Program-made: the position numbers and the translations under genes | NCBI GenBank assembly: GCA_016869595.1 | Contig: VGDT01000019.1 | Span: forward strand, 1 to 57,888 | Length of the DNA stretch: 57,888 nt | Direction: 5' to 3' | Origin: Alphaproteobacteria bacterium | GTDB lineage: Bacteria; Pseudomonadota; Alphaproteobacteria; Rhizobiales; Beijerinckiaceae | In this document: positions 26,650 to 34,080 of the stretch, in pieces | Position numbering within the stretch: the stretch's first letter is position 1 | Layout of the letters: every line of letters starts with the position of its first letter | Notes under the pieces: generated by a model | What the model was told of the DNA's origin: nothing | Database searches by the model: none | What the model saw: only the letters and a program-made list of their open reading frames with translations

Positions 26650-27744
26650 ATGCCCCGCACGCTTCTGTGTCTCGTACGCCATGGCGAAACCAACTGGAAT
26701 ATCGAAAGGCGCTTTCAGGGCCAATTCGACATTGCGCTGAATGCGCGCGGCCGCGCCCAGGCCGTGGCCCTGGCGAAAGAGCTCGCCGGCGCGCATTTCG
26801 ACAGGGTCTATTCAAGCGATCTCCGCCGTGCGCTCGCCACTGCGACGCCGATCGCCGGCGCGCGTGATCTCGACGTCGCCAAGACGCCGGCCCTGCGCGA
26901 GAAGGACGACGGCGTCTGGCAAGGACACACGCACGCCGAAGTGCAGGCAACCCATGCCGACATTTATCCGAATTATCTGACGCGAAAGCCGGATTTCGCC
27001 GCGCCGCAAGGCGAGACGCTCGAACATTTTGCCGAGCGGGTGCGCAAGGCCTTGACCCAGATCGCCAAGGAGAGCGTGGGCAAGACCGTGCTCGTCGTCG
27101 CGCATGCTGGCGTGCTCGATATCGCCTGGCGCCTCGCGGCCGGCAAAAAGCTCGACGAAAGGCGCGAACATCCGGTCATGAACGCCACGCCGAATTGGAT
27201 CGCTTATGAAGACGGCAAATGGTCGCTCGTCGATTGGGCGACGCCGGAAGGGCGCGCCGAAGTCGCCGCGCCATGGGACGGGCGCACGCTGCCTCGGCGC
27301 GAAGCCGCCCGCGCGCTGATCGTCGATCAGGATAACGACATCCTGCTGATGCGCTACGCCGGCGGGCTCACGCCGCACTTTCTCGCGCTCGGCCATCATC
27401 ACTTTTGGGCCACGCCCGGCGGCGCAGTGATGGAGGGCGAAAGCTTCGAATCAGCGCTGCGCCGAGAGGTATATGAAGAGACGGGCCTTACCGTTCTCGA
27501 TCCAGGTCCGGTCGTCGCGACGCGCGAATTTCCGATGGAAATGGGCGACGACTGGCATCAGGCCGTCGAGCGCTACTATCTCATTCGAACCGAACGCTTC
27601 GCGCCCGAGCCTCGCGACCTGACTCAGGAGGAAAAGATTCACGTGCTCGGCTGGCGCTGGTGGAGCGCCGACGAGATCGCCTTCTCCCACGACCTCATTT
27701 TCCCCGAAGGGCTCGAGGCGCTGCTGCGCAAAGTCAGCGCGTAG
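26650..27744 (+). CDS. histidine phosphatase-NUDIX hydrolase fusion protein
   Basis: A 364-residue two-domain protein. Residues 1-205 are a histidine phosphatase: RHG at 10-12 (His11 as the phosphate acceptor), SSDLRRALATA and the second catalytic His in AHAG (152). Residues about 217-364 are a NUDIX hydrolase with a complete box, G-x5-E-x7-REVYEETGL, at 258-280. Both active sites look intact and the frame is continuous. Proteins such as mycobacterial MutT1 combine the same two domains in the opposite order and act on nucleoside phosphates; by analogy this one may convert a nucleotide in two steps. The substrate is unknown. It stands alone between palindromic repeats. Confidence 0.85.
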   Translation: MPRTLLCLVRHGETNWNIERRFQGQFDIALNARGRAQAVALAKELAGAHFDRVYSSDLRRALATATPIAGARDLDVAKTPALREKDDGVWQGHTHAEVQATHADIYPNYLTRKPDFAAPQGETLEHFAERVRKALTQIAKESVGKTVLVVAHAGVLDIAWRLAAGKKLDERREHPVMNATPNWIAYEDGKWSLVDWATPEGRAEVAAPWDGRTLPRREAARALIVDQDNDILLMRYAGGLTPHFLALGHHHFWATPGGAVMEGESFESALRREVYEETGLTVLDPGPVVATREFPMEMGDDWHQAVERYYLIRTERFAPEPRDLTQEEKIHVLGWRWWSADEIAFSHDLIFPEGLEALLRKVSA

Positions 27745-27770
27745 AGACTCGCCGGCGAGCCTCTTATACG

Positions 27771-27938
27771 GAATCCGGCTGATCCGTTTGCTGGGAGAGC
27801 GTCATTCCCGGCAGGGCTGAAGGCCTGACCGGGAATCCAGAGTCACAACAAGGATCAAAGATGTCGCTCTGGATTCCCGATCGCGCGCATTGCGCGCGTC
27901 GGGAATGACATCCGCGCCGTTCAAACGGAATTCGGATT
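27771..27938. repeat. nested palindromic intergenic element (MITE-like)
   Basis: The outer ends GGAATCCG...TCCGTTTGC and CAAACGGAATTCGGATTG are imperfect inverted repeats. Inside are perfect arms GTCATTCCCG (27801-27810) and CGGGAATGAC (27900-27909), and GGGAATCCAGAG (27831-27842) with CTCTGGATTCCC (27867-27878). GCGCGCATTGCGCGC forms another hairpin. It lies between two convergent genes, the phosphatase-NUDIX gene and oxdC. It resembles the GGGAATCC-type palindromes that are numerous in many Rhizobiales genomes. Confidence 0.7.
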
Positions 27939-27940
27939 GC

Positions 27941-29050
27941 TCACTTCGTCATGAAGACGTCCTTGCGCGGGAATTTCTCGAACACTGACGGGTCCTGGCC
28001 GAAATTCGTCGCGAGAATATCGGTCGGATTGCCGGCGATCCATTGCGAGAGATCGATCGTCTGATAATGCGCGTTGTTGAAGACGATAAGCACGCGCACG
28101 GTGTCGGTCCCGACATTTTCGAGCGAATGGCCGAAGCCTTGCGGAATATAGCCGACGTCGCCTTTCGACAGAGTCTCCTGGCGCCAGCGCCCCTTTGACC
28201 CAAAGAGCGTGACGCTCAGCTGGCCGCTCAACACATATTGCCATTCCGAAGCGTTCGGGTGCCAATGCAGCTCGCGAAGCGCGCCAGGCTCCATTTCGAG
28301 AACGACGCCCGTCATCGTTGTCGAAATCGGAAATTGAGACCCATCGACCCGCCATTCGATTCCGCCGGGGAATGTCTCGTAAGGCTTCTGCGACAGAAGG
28401 CTGTATTTGTGGGTGAGCGGCGGCGGCTTCCATCCCTGCAGCGGCGGCGACGGGATTTCCGGCGGAATGTTTCCTCTGGCGAAATAGACTTCCTGCTTGG
28501 GGAAACTGTCGAAGGTCGACGCCGGCACGCCGAAATTCTTCGCGAGCAGCTCCTTGGGCGCGTGGCCGATCCAGTCGCTGATGCTGAACGTGCCGAATTC
28601 GGAGAAGTAGCCATTATCGAAGACGAGAACGAAATGGCACATGTCTTTTCCCAACGTTTCGATGACATGGCCATGGCCGCGCGGGAAATACCAAAGATCG
28701 CCAGGCTCGAAGTCATTGGTCTCCGAGCGCCCCGCAGGGTCGATGACGGTCGTGCGCACACGGCCTTCGGTGACGAAGCCCCATTCCGCCGCCGTCGCAT
28801 GCCAATGAAGCTCGCGCATGACGCCCTGCTCCATGCGCATCGAAACTCCGGCGATATCCTTGGAGATGGGGAGCTGCGCAACGGTCGCCTCTTTTCCGTA
28901 GCTCGCGCCATCGACGCGCCCTTGAGATTTTTCGAGCTCGAATTTGAACGTCGGGAGTTCTTTGCCCGCGGTCACGGGATCTGGAACATTATTGAAGAAG
29001 CTCGGATGTCCGCCTTCCGAGCTAATCGGGATCGTCAATTGGAACATCAC
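27941..29050 (-). CDS. oxalate decarboxylase-family bicupin
   Basis: A 369-residue bicupin. Each cupin keeps all four Mn ligands: His82, His84, Glu89 and His128 in the first, His262, His264, Glu269 and His308 in the second. The flexible lid of the N-terminal site reads SEFGT (150-154), keeping the Glu that in Bacillus OxdC (SENST) acts as proton donor for decarboxylation. There is no signal peptide, so it should be cytoplasmic. It would split oxalate to formate and CO2. The start may be GTG 29050 or ATG 29047. It is divergent from an Nramp transporter that could supply Mn. Confidence 0.88.
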   Translation of the reverse strand: MMFQLTIPISSEGGHPSFFNNVPDPVTAGKELPTFKFELEKSQGRVDGASYGKEATVAQLPISKDIAGVSMRMEQGVMRELHWHATAAEWGFVTEGRVRTTVIDPAGRSETNDFEPGDLWYFPRGHGHVIETLGKDMCHFVLVFDNGYFSEFGTFSISDWIGHAPKELLAKNFGVPASTFDSFPKQEVYFARGNIPPEIPSPPLQGWKPPPLTHKYSLLSQKPYETFPGGIEWRVDGSQFPISTTMTGVVLEMEPGALRELHWHPNASEWQYVLSGQLSVTLFGSKGRWRQETLSKGDVGYIPQGFGHSLENVGTDTVRVLIVFNNAHYQTIDLSQWIAGNPTDILATNFGQDPSVFEKFPRKDVFMTK

Positions 29051-29308
29051 AAGCCCCCGCTGTTTTAAGTCCGATCAAAAAAAGATTGTGCCTGCGCATG
29101 ACTATGGCAACCGGTCCTTTCCATAGGAATGGCCGAGCTTGAACAAGATTTCTGGGCGCGGCAACCTCGCTTGGGCGACCCTTCATGTTTGGCCACGCAT
29201 GAAATTTAGGTGCGCGATTTACGTGCGTGACAAAGGAACGCCTAAAGGCGAAAACTTCTACTGAGCAAATGATGTCCGGCCGTCGCCGGCGACGCTGTGG
29301 AGGCAAAT

Positions 29309-30628
29309 GTGACGCCAGCGACGACCGCCGAAGCTCCTGTTCCACAGCGCGGCGACATGCGCCGATCGGTGCATGTGCCCGAAGGCGGCGCGTTTCTTCG
29401 GCGCCTCTTCGTCTTTCTAGGTCCCGGCTATCTCGTCGCCACCGGCTATATGGATCCCGGCAATTGGGCGACGGCGCTTGCTGGAGGCTCTAAGTTCGGC
29501 ACGGCCCTGCTGTTCGTCGCGGTGCTGTCGAGCCTGATGGCGATCGTGCTGCAATCCCTCGCGGCGCGGCTCGGCGTCGGCGCGGAGCTGGACCTCGCGC
29601 AGGCCTGCCGGAAGCGTTATCCCTTTCCGGCCGCCGTCGGGCTCTGGCTGCTGGCCGAAGTCGGCATATTCGCGACAGACCTCGCCGAAGTGATCGGCAC
29701 CGCGATCGGCCTGCAATTGCTGTTTGGCCTGCCGCTCGCGGTCGGCATCCTTGTCACGGTGCTCGACACTTTTCTGGTGCTCGCGCTGGAGCGCGTCGGC
29801 TTTCGCAAGATCGAGCTCTTCGTCATCGCGATGCTCGGGCTCATCACCTTCTCCTTCACCGCGCAGCTCATCATGGCGCGCCCCGATATTGCGCAGGTCG
29901 CGGCAGGACTCATTCCAACGCGCCGTTTTTTCACCGATCCCGAGATGCTCTACATCGGTCTGGGCATCCTCGGCGCGACGGTGATGCCGCATAATCTTTT
30001 TCTGCACTCTTTCGTCGTGCAGACGCGCGCCGTCGCCGAGCCTCTTGAAAAGAAGCGCGAAGCTATTCGCTTCGCGGTAATTGACAGCACGCTCGCGTTG
30101 CTCCTCGCGCTGCTTGTGAACGGCGCCATACTCGTTCTCGCGGCGGCGGTCTTTCACGCAACCGGCCACACGGAAGTCGCGGAGCTTGGCGAGGCCTACA
30201 GGCTCATTTCGCCGCTGCTCGGACAGCCGATCGCCGCGACGCTTTTCGCCGTGGCGCTGATCGCCTGCGGCCTGAATTCGACCGTGACCGCCACGCTCAC
30301 CGGCCAGATCGTGATGGAGGGATTCGTGCGGTTGCGGATGAAGCCCGCGACCCGCCGCCTCATTACCCGCTGCATCGCCATCGCGCCGGCGATCGGCGTG
30401 ACGCTTTACGCCGGCGAGTCGGCGACGGCGCAATTGCTCGTTCTGAGCCAAGTGGCGCTAAGCGTGACGCTTCCCTTCGCGGTGGTGCCGCTCGTCGCCT
30501 TCACGGCGCAGCGCAGCGTCATGGGCGAACTCGTCGCGCCAAGGCGCACCACGGCGCTCGCGGCGATCATCGCGACCGCGATCATTATTCTTAACGTGAA
30601 GCTCCTCTGGGACGCCGTCGCCGGCTGA
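29309..30628 (+). CDS. Nramp-family divalent metal transporter (MntH-like)
   Basis: A 439-residue transporter from the GTG at 29309, which has GGAGG five bases upstream; a GTG at 29297 is also open. It has about 11 membrane spans. The metal-site motifs are intact: DPGN in TGYMDPGNWATA (first span) and MPHNLFLHS (sixth span). Nramp proteins import Mn(II) or Fe(II) with protons. The divergent neighbour is a Mn-dependent oxalate decarboxylase, which suggests Mn as the substrate, but this is inference. The 258-base gap between them holds no gene and no clear Mur or MntR box that I can name. Confidence 0.88.
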   Translation: MTPATTAEAPVPQRGDMRRSVHVPEGGAFLRRLFVFLGPGYLVATGYMDPGNWATALAGGSKFGTALLFVAVLSSLMAIVLQSLAARLGVGAELDLAQACRKRYPFPAAVGLWLLAEVGIFATDLAEVIGTAIGLQLLFGLPLAVGILVTVLDTFLVLALERVGFRKIELFVIAMLGLITFSFTAQLIMARPDIAQVAAGLIPTRRFFTDPEMLYIGLGILGATVMPHNLFLHSFVVQTRAVAEPLEKKREAIRFAVIDSTLALLLALLVNGAILVLAAAVFHATGHTEVAELGEAYRLISPLLGQPIAATLFAVALIACGLNSTVTATLTGQIVMEGFVRLRMKPATRRLITRCIAIAPAIGVTLYAGESATAQLLVLSQVALSVTLPFAVVPLVAFTAQRSVMGELVAPRRTTALAAIIATAIIILNVKLLWDAVAG

Positions 30629-30644
30629 ACGCCTCTTAAGGCGT
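30629..30644 (+). terminator. hairpin directly after the Nramp gene
   Basis: ACGCCT-CTTA-AGGCGT begins right after the transporter stop. The 6-bp stem lacks a T-run, so it is a weak terminator or an RNA-end stabiliser. Confidence 0.3.
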
Positions 30645-30717
30645 GACAGACCGCGCCATTGCCAAGCCGACGCATCTGGCTTAACTCGGCGCAACTTTTC
30701 GCCGGAGTTGCGACCAA

Positions 30718-31761
30718 ATGAAACTACCCAATCAATTCTACCGTCCGCTCGCCATCGGCGCTCCCGCGCCTCTGCGGGAACCGCCGGTCAAGGTCGAGCG
30801 GATGATTCATTTCGTGCCGCCGCATCTTGAAAAATTCCGCGCCAAGGTTTCCGAGCTCGTCAAACAGGTCGACGTCGTGCTCGGCAATCTGGAGGACGCC
30901 ATTCCGGCCGACGCCAAGGAAGCGGCCCGCGCCGGCTTCATCGAAATGGCCAAGGCGACCGACTTCGGCTCGACAGGCTTATGGACGCGCATGAATGCGC
31001 TCAACAGCCCTTGGGCGCTCGACGACATGATCGAGATTGTCGGCGCTGTCGGCAATAAGCTCGACGTCGTCATGCTGCCGAAGGTCGAGGGACCCTGGGA
31101 CATCGCCTATCTCGACCAGCTTCTGGCGCAGCTCGAAGCGCGGCACGGCGTCAAGAAGCCGATCCTCATTCACGCCATTCTGGAGACGGCGGAAGGCGTG
31201 AAGAATGTCGACGCCATCGCTTCCGCTTCCCCGCGCATGCATGGCATTTCGCTCGGGCCCGCCGATCTCGCGGCGTCTCGTGCGATGAAGACCACAAGAG
31301 TCGGCGGCGGCCATCCGGACTATAAGGTGATCGCCGACGCCGAGCCGGGCCAGGGCTTGCGGGCGTCTTACCAGCAAGACCTCTGGCATTATACGATCGC
31401 GAAGATGGTCGACGCTTGCGCCTCCGCCGGCATCAAGGCCTTTTACGGTCCCTTCGGCGACTTCTCCGACGCGCCCGCTTGCGAGGCGCAGTTTCGCAAC
31501 GCCTTTTTGCTGGGCTGCGCCGGCGCTTGGTCGTTGCACCCGTCGCAAATCGCCATCGCTAAGAAAGTCTTCTCGCCCGATCCGCAGGAAGTCGCCTTCG
31601 CTAAGCGGGTGCTTGAAGCGATGCCGGACGGGACCGGGGCCGTGATGATCGACGGGCGGATGCAGGACGACGCCACCTGGAAGCAATGCAAGGTCGTCGT
31701 CGACCTCGCCAAACAGGTCGCCGCCAAGGACGCCGACTTCGCCAGAATCTATGGCCTCTAA
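30718..31761 (+). CDS. mcl: L-malyl-CoA/beta-methylmalyl-CoA lyase (HpcH/CitE family)
   Basis: A 347-residue HpcH/CitE aldolase. The Mg and CoA-ester motifs [41 protein letters not shown] and [10 protein letters not shown] are present, and the C-terminal lid ends [11 protein letters not shown] with the acidic catalytic residue. It cleaves malyl-CoA to acetyl-CoA and glyoxylate, a serine-cycle step, and may act on beta-methylmalyl-CoA. From memory its opening ([12 protein letters not shown]) and [15 protein letters not shown] segment follow the longer Chloroflexus-type enzyme rather than the 320-residue Methylobacterium MclA. GGAG lies ten bases before the ATG. No other serine-cycle gene is adjacent. 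Confidence 0.9.
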   Translation: MKLPNQFYRPLAIGAPAPLREPPVKVERMIHFVPPHLEKFRAKVSELVKQVDVVLGNLEDAIPADAKEAARAGFIEMAKATDFGSTGLWTRMNALNSPWALDDMIEIVGAVGNKLDVVMLPKVEGPWDIAYLDQLLAQLEARHGVKKPILIHAILETAEGVKNVDAIASASPRMHGISLGPADLAASRAMKTTRVGGGHPDYKVIADAEPGQGLRASYQQDLWHYTIAKMVDACASAGIKAFYGPFGDFSDAPACEAQFRNAFLLGCAGAWSLHPSQIAIAKKVFSPDPQEVAFAKRVLEAMPDGTGAVMIDGRMQDDATWKQCKVVVDLAKQVAAKDADFARIYGL

Positions 31762-31851
31762 ACTTAACGGCGATGACGCGCGGCAATTGACGATTGCGTT
31801 CCGCCTGCGCTAATAAAAGACAAGTAAACAGCGTGTTAGGGGCGCTTTCGA

Positions 31852-32184
31852 ATGGCGCGGGAGAACATCGCCAAATTCGCGATCGGCCAAGTGGTCAAGC
31901 ATCGCCGCTATCCGTTTCGCGGCGTGATCTACGACGTCGATCCCGTCTTCGCCAACACCGAGGAATGGTGGCTTTCGATTCCGGAAGAACTGCGTCCGCG
32001 TAAGGACCAGCCTTTCTATCATCTCTTCGCCGAGAACGCCGAAACCGAATATGTCGCCTATGTGTCGGAGCAGAATCTGCTGCCCGACGACAGCAACAGG
32101 CCGGTCCGTCATCCGCAGGTCGACGAGACCTTCGAGCGAGACGACGATGGCGTCTATCGCGTGCGGTCGCCTAAGCGCCACTGA
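31852..32184 (+). CDS. hspQ: heat shock protein HspQ
   Basis: A 110-residue protein of the HspQ/YccV hemimethylated-DNA-binding-like family. Conserved segments are KFAIGQVVKHRRYPFRGVIYDVDP, EEWWLSIP, QPFYHLFAEN and YVAYVSEQNLLPD. In enterobacteria HspQ is a heat-shock protein that acts as an adaptor or enhancer of Lon proteolysis and affects DnaA stability. A candidate sigma-70 promoter (TTGACG at 31787, GCTAAT 16 bases on) lies about 60 bases upstream. The following gcv genes have their own leader. Confidence 0.93.
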   Translation: MARENIAKFAIGQVVKHRRYPFRGVIYDVDPVFANTEEWWLSIPEELRPRKDQPFYHLFAENAETEYVAYVSEQNLLPDDSNRPVRHPQVDETFERDDDGVYRVRSPKRH

Positions 32185-32232
32185 GCGCGCGTTGCAAACG
32201 AACTAAGCGCTGCAGGCCAGTTGCGAGAAAAA

Positions 32233-32262
32233 CGCGCAATCATCGGGATTGACGATTGCGCG
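32233..32262. other. 9-bp stem hairpin between hspQ and the glycine riboswitch
   Basis: The arms CGCGCAATC (32233-32241) and GATTGCGCG (32254-32262) are perfect, with a 12-base loop. No T-run follows. It may end or stabilise the hspQ transcript, or mark the promoter region of the gcv operon, since a TTGACG element overlaps the right side (32249-32254). Confidence 0.4.
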
Positions 32263-32300
32263 AATCGCCCACATCTTGACGGAAGGTCGAACTTCTTCGC

Positions 32301-32484
32301 GGGAGAGACCGGCGCATGCGCCGGCGCCGAAGGCGAAACCGCCCCGGAAACGCTCAGGCCAAAGGACCGCGACGAAGCACTAACTCTGGAAAGCGGCGAA
32401 GCGCGTTAAGCGTTTCGCCCACCGAAGGGCGTAACCTGACGCTTCGGCGCAGGGAAATCTCTCAGGTCACCGGACAGAGGGGGC
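32301..32484 (+). ncRNA. tandem glycine riboswitch
   Basis: Two glycine aptamers lie in series upstream of gcvT. The first (about 32301-32393) has GGGAGAGACC, GCCGAAGGCGAAACC and CGCTCAGGCCAAAGGACCG. The second (about 32396-32484) has CACCGAAGGGCGTAACC, ATCTCTCAGGTCACCGGACAG and closes with GGGGGC. The order GAGA, CCGAAGG, AACC, CTCAGG-x-GGAC matches the glycine riboswitch core in each half. Glycine binding would switch on the glycine cleavage operon. A hairpin with a TTCGG loop (GCAAAG/CTTTGC near 32490-32508) follows; with no T-run, control is more likely translational, though that part is inference. Confidence 0.92.
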
Positions 32485-32533
32485 GCGCTGCAAAGTTCGG
32501 CTTTGCTGCGCCTTCCATGTCCTGCCGGAGTTG

Positions 32534-33691
32534 ATGGTGACCGAACCCGACGTCGCGATCGCTGCGCCTCCTGCGCTGGCCAAACTTCCGCTCGATGCTT
32601 TGCATCGACGGCTTGGCGCGCGCATGGCGCCTTTCGCCGGCTACGAGATGCCGCTCCAATATGAATCGGGCATCGTCGCCGAGACTCTGCACACGCGGCG
32701 TCAAGCAAGCCTGTTCGACGTTTCGCACATGGGTCAGGCAATCCTCGCTGGCGCGGGCGTCGGGCGCGTGCTGGAAAGCCTAACGCCGGCGGATCTGGTT
32801 TCGCTTCCGTCGGAACGCACGCGATATACGCAGCTCCTCAACGGGAACGGCGGCATTCTCGACGATCTTCTCGTGACGCGACTGCCGGGCGTCGAGGAGC
32901 GGCTGCTGCTCGTCGTCAACGCCGCGCGCAAGCATGGCGACTTTGCGCTCATCCGCGAGACTTTGCGGCCATTCGATTTCAATCCTTTAGACCGCGCGCT
33001 GCTCGCCCTCCAAGGCCCGCGCGCGGCGGCGGTCCTCGGCGCCCTCCTCCCCGGCGCCGAGGACCTTGCTTTCATGAGCTGGCGCGCCTTCGACTTTGGC
33101 GGCGCGCCGCTCTTCGTGTCGCGCAGCGGCTATACGGGCGAAGACGGATTTGAATTGTCGCTGCGCGCCGAGCACGCCGAAGACCTTGCGCGCCTTTTGC
33201 TGTCGCATGAGGACGTTGCGCCGGCGGGCCTCGGCGCACGCGACGCCTTGCGTCTGGAGGCGGGCCTGCCGCTTTACGGTCACGACCTCGATGAGATGAC
33301 CGATCCCGTCGAAGCGGGACTCGGTTGGTCGATCGGCAAGCGTCGACGCGCGGAGGGCGGGTTCCTCGGGTTCGAGCGCATTCGGCGGGCGCTCGAGCAG
33401 GGTCCTTCGCGCATCCGTGTCGGCCTTCTTCCGCAAACAAAGGCGCCGCTGCGCGAAGGCGCAGAGCTCTACGCGCCCGGAGACGAACTCGTGGGTCACG
33501 TGACGTCGGGCGGCTTTTCGCCGACTCTCCAGCGTCCGATTGCAATGGGCTATGTCGCCAGCAATCACGCCAACGTCGGCGCGACGCTATCGGCGACGCT
33601 GCGCGACAAACGCATCGACGTTTCAGTGGCGCCTCTGCCCTTCGTCGCGCATCGCTACTTCAAAATGCCGGTTGGAAAGGATGCGAGATGA
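32534..33691 (+). CDS. gcvT: glycine cleavage system T-protein (aminomethyltransferase)
   Basis: A 385-residue folate-dependent aminomethyltransferase. Residues LHRRLGARMAPFAGYEMPLQYE (about 19-40), VSHMGQ, TQLLNGNGGILDDLLVTRL, SRSGYTGEDGFELSL and LGARDALRLEAGLPLYGHD are all typical GcvT segments. It takes the aminomethyl group from lipoyl GcvH and forms methylene-tetrahydrofolate and ammonia. The ATG at 32534 is close to CCGGAG; the GTG at 32537 has better spacing and may be the true start. It is first in gcvT-gcvH-gcvPA-gcvPB downstream of the riboswitch, and its stop overlaps gcvH. Confidence 0.95.
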   Translation: MVTEPDVAIAAPPALAKLPLDALHRRLGARMAPFAGYEMPLQYESGIVAETLHTRRQASLFDVSHMGQAILAGAGVGRVLESLTPADLVSLPSERTRYTQLLNGNGGILDDLLVTRLPGVEERLLLVVNAARKHGDFALIRETLRPFDFNPLDRALLALQGPRAAAVLGALLPGAEDLAFMSWRAFDFGGAPLFVSRSGYTGEDGFELSLRAEHAEDLARLLLSHEDVAPAGLGARDALRLEAGLPLYGHDLDEMTDPVEAGLGWSIGKRRRAEGGFLGFERIRRALEQGPSRIRVGLLPQTKAPLREGAELYAPGDELVGHVTSGGFSPTLQRPIAMGYVASNHANVGATLSATLRDKRIDVSVAPLPFVAHRYFKMPVGKDAR

Positions 33692-34062
33692 GCGATCTCC
33701 GCTACTCCAAGGATCATGAATATGTCGCGCTCGACGGCGACGTCGCGACGCTGGGCATATCGGATTATGCGCAGTCGCAACTCGGCGACATCGTCTTCAT
33801 CGAATTGCCCGAAGTCGGCAAGAAGGTCGCGAAGGGCAAAGAGATTGCAGTCATCGAGAGCGTGAAGGCGGCAAGCGAAGTCTATTCGCCGGTCAGCGGC
33901 GAAGTCGTCGAAGTCAATCCGGAGCTTGGAGAGACGCCGGCGCTCGTCAACGACGATCCGCTCGGCCGCGGCTGGCTCGTCAAGCTGCGGGTCAGCGATG
34001 CTGGCGAATGCGCTTCGCTGATGGATGACGCCGCCTATTCGAGCTTCCTGAAGACGCTCTAA
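33688..34062 (+). CDS. gcvH: glycine cleavage system H-protein
   Basis: A 124-residue lipoyl carrier. The lipoylation site is Lys60 in the conserved IESVKAASEVYSP segment, and the C-terminal motif is NDDPLGRGWLVKL. It shuttles the aminomethyl group between P, T and L proteins. The ATG overlaps the gcvT stop (ATGA). The size and motifs are standard. The following gcvPA starts 19 bases on. The L-protein (lipoamide dehydrogenase) is not in the window. Confidence 0.96.
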   Translation: MSDLRYSKDHEYVALDGDVATLGISDYAQSQLGDIVFIELPEVGKKVAKGKEIAVIESVKAASEVYSPVSGEVVEVNPELGETPALVNDDPLGRGWLVKLRVSDAGECASLMDDAAYSSFLKTL

Positions 34063-34080
34063 GCGCGAGGAAAAGATAAG

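Noticed and set aside
29051-29308. Manganese riboswitch or Mur/MntR box between oxdC and the Nramp gene
   Set aside because: No sequence matching the yybP-ykoY core or a known Mur or MntR operator could be identified by eye.
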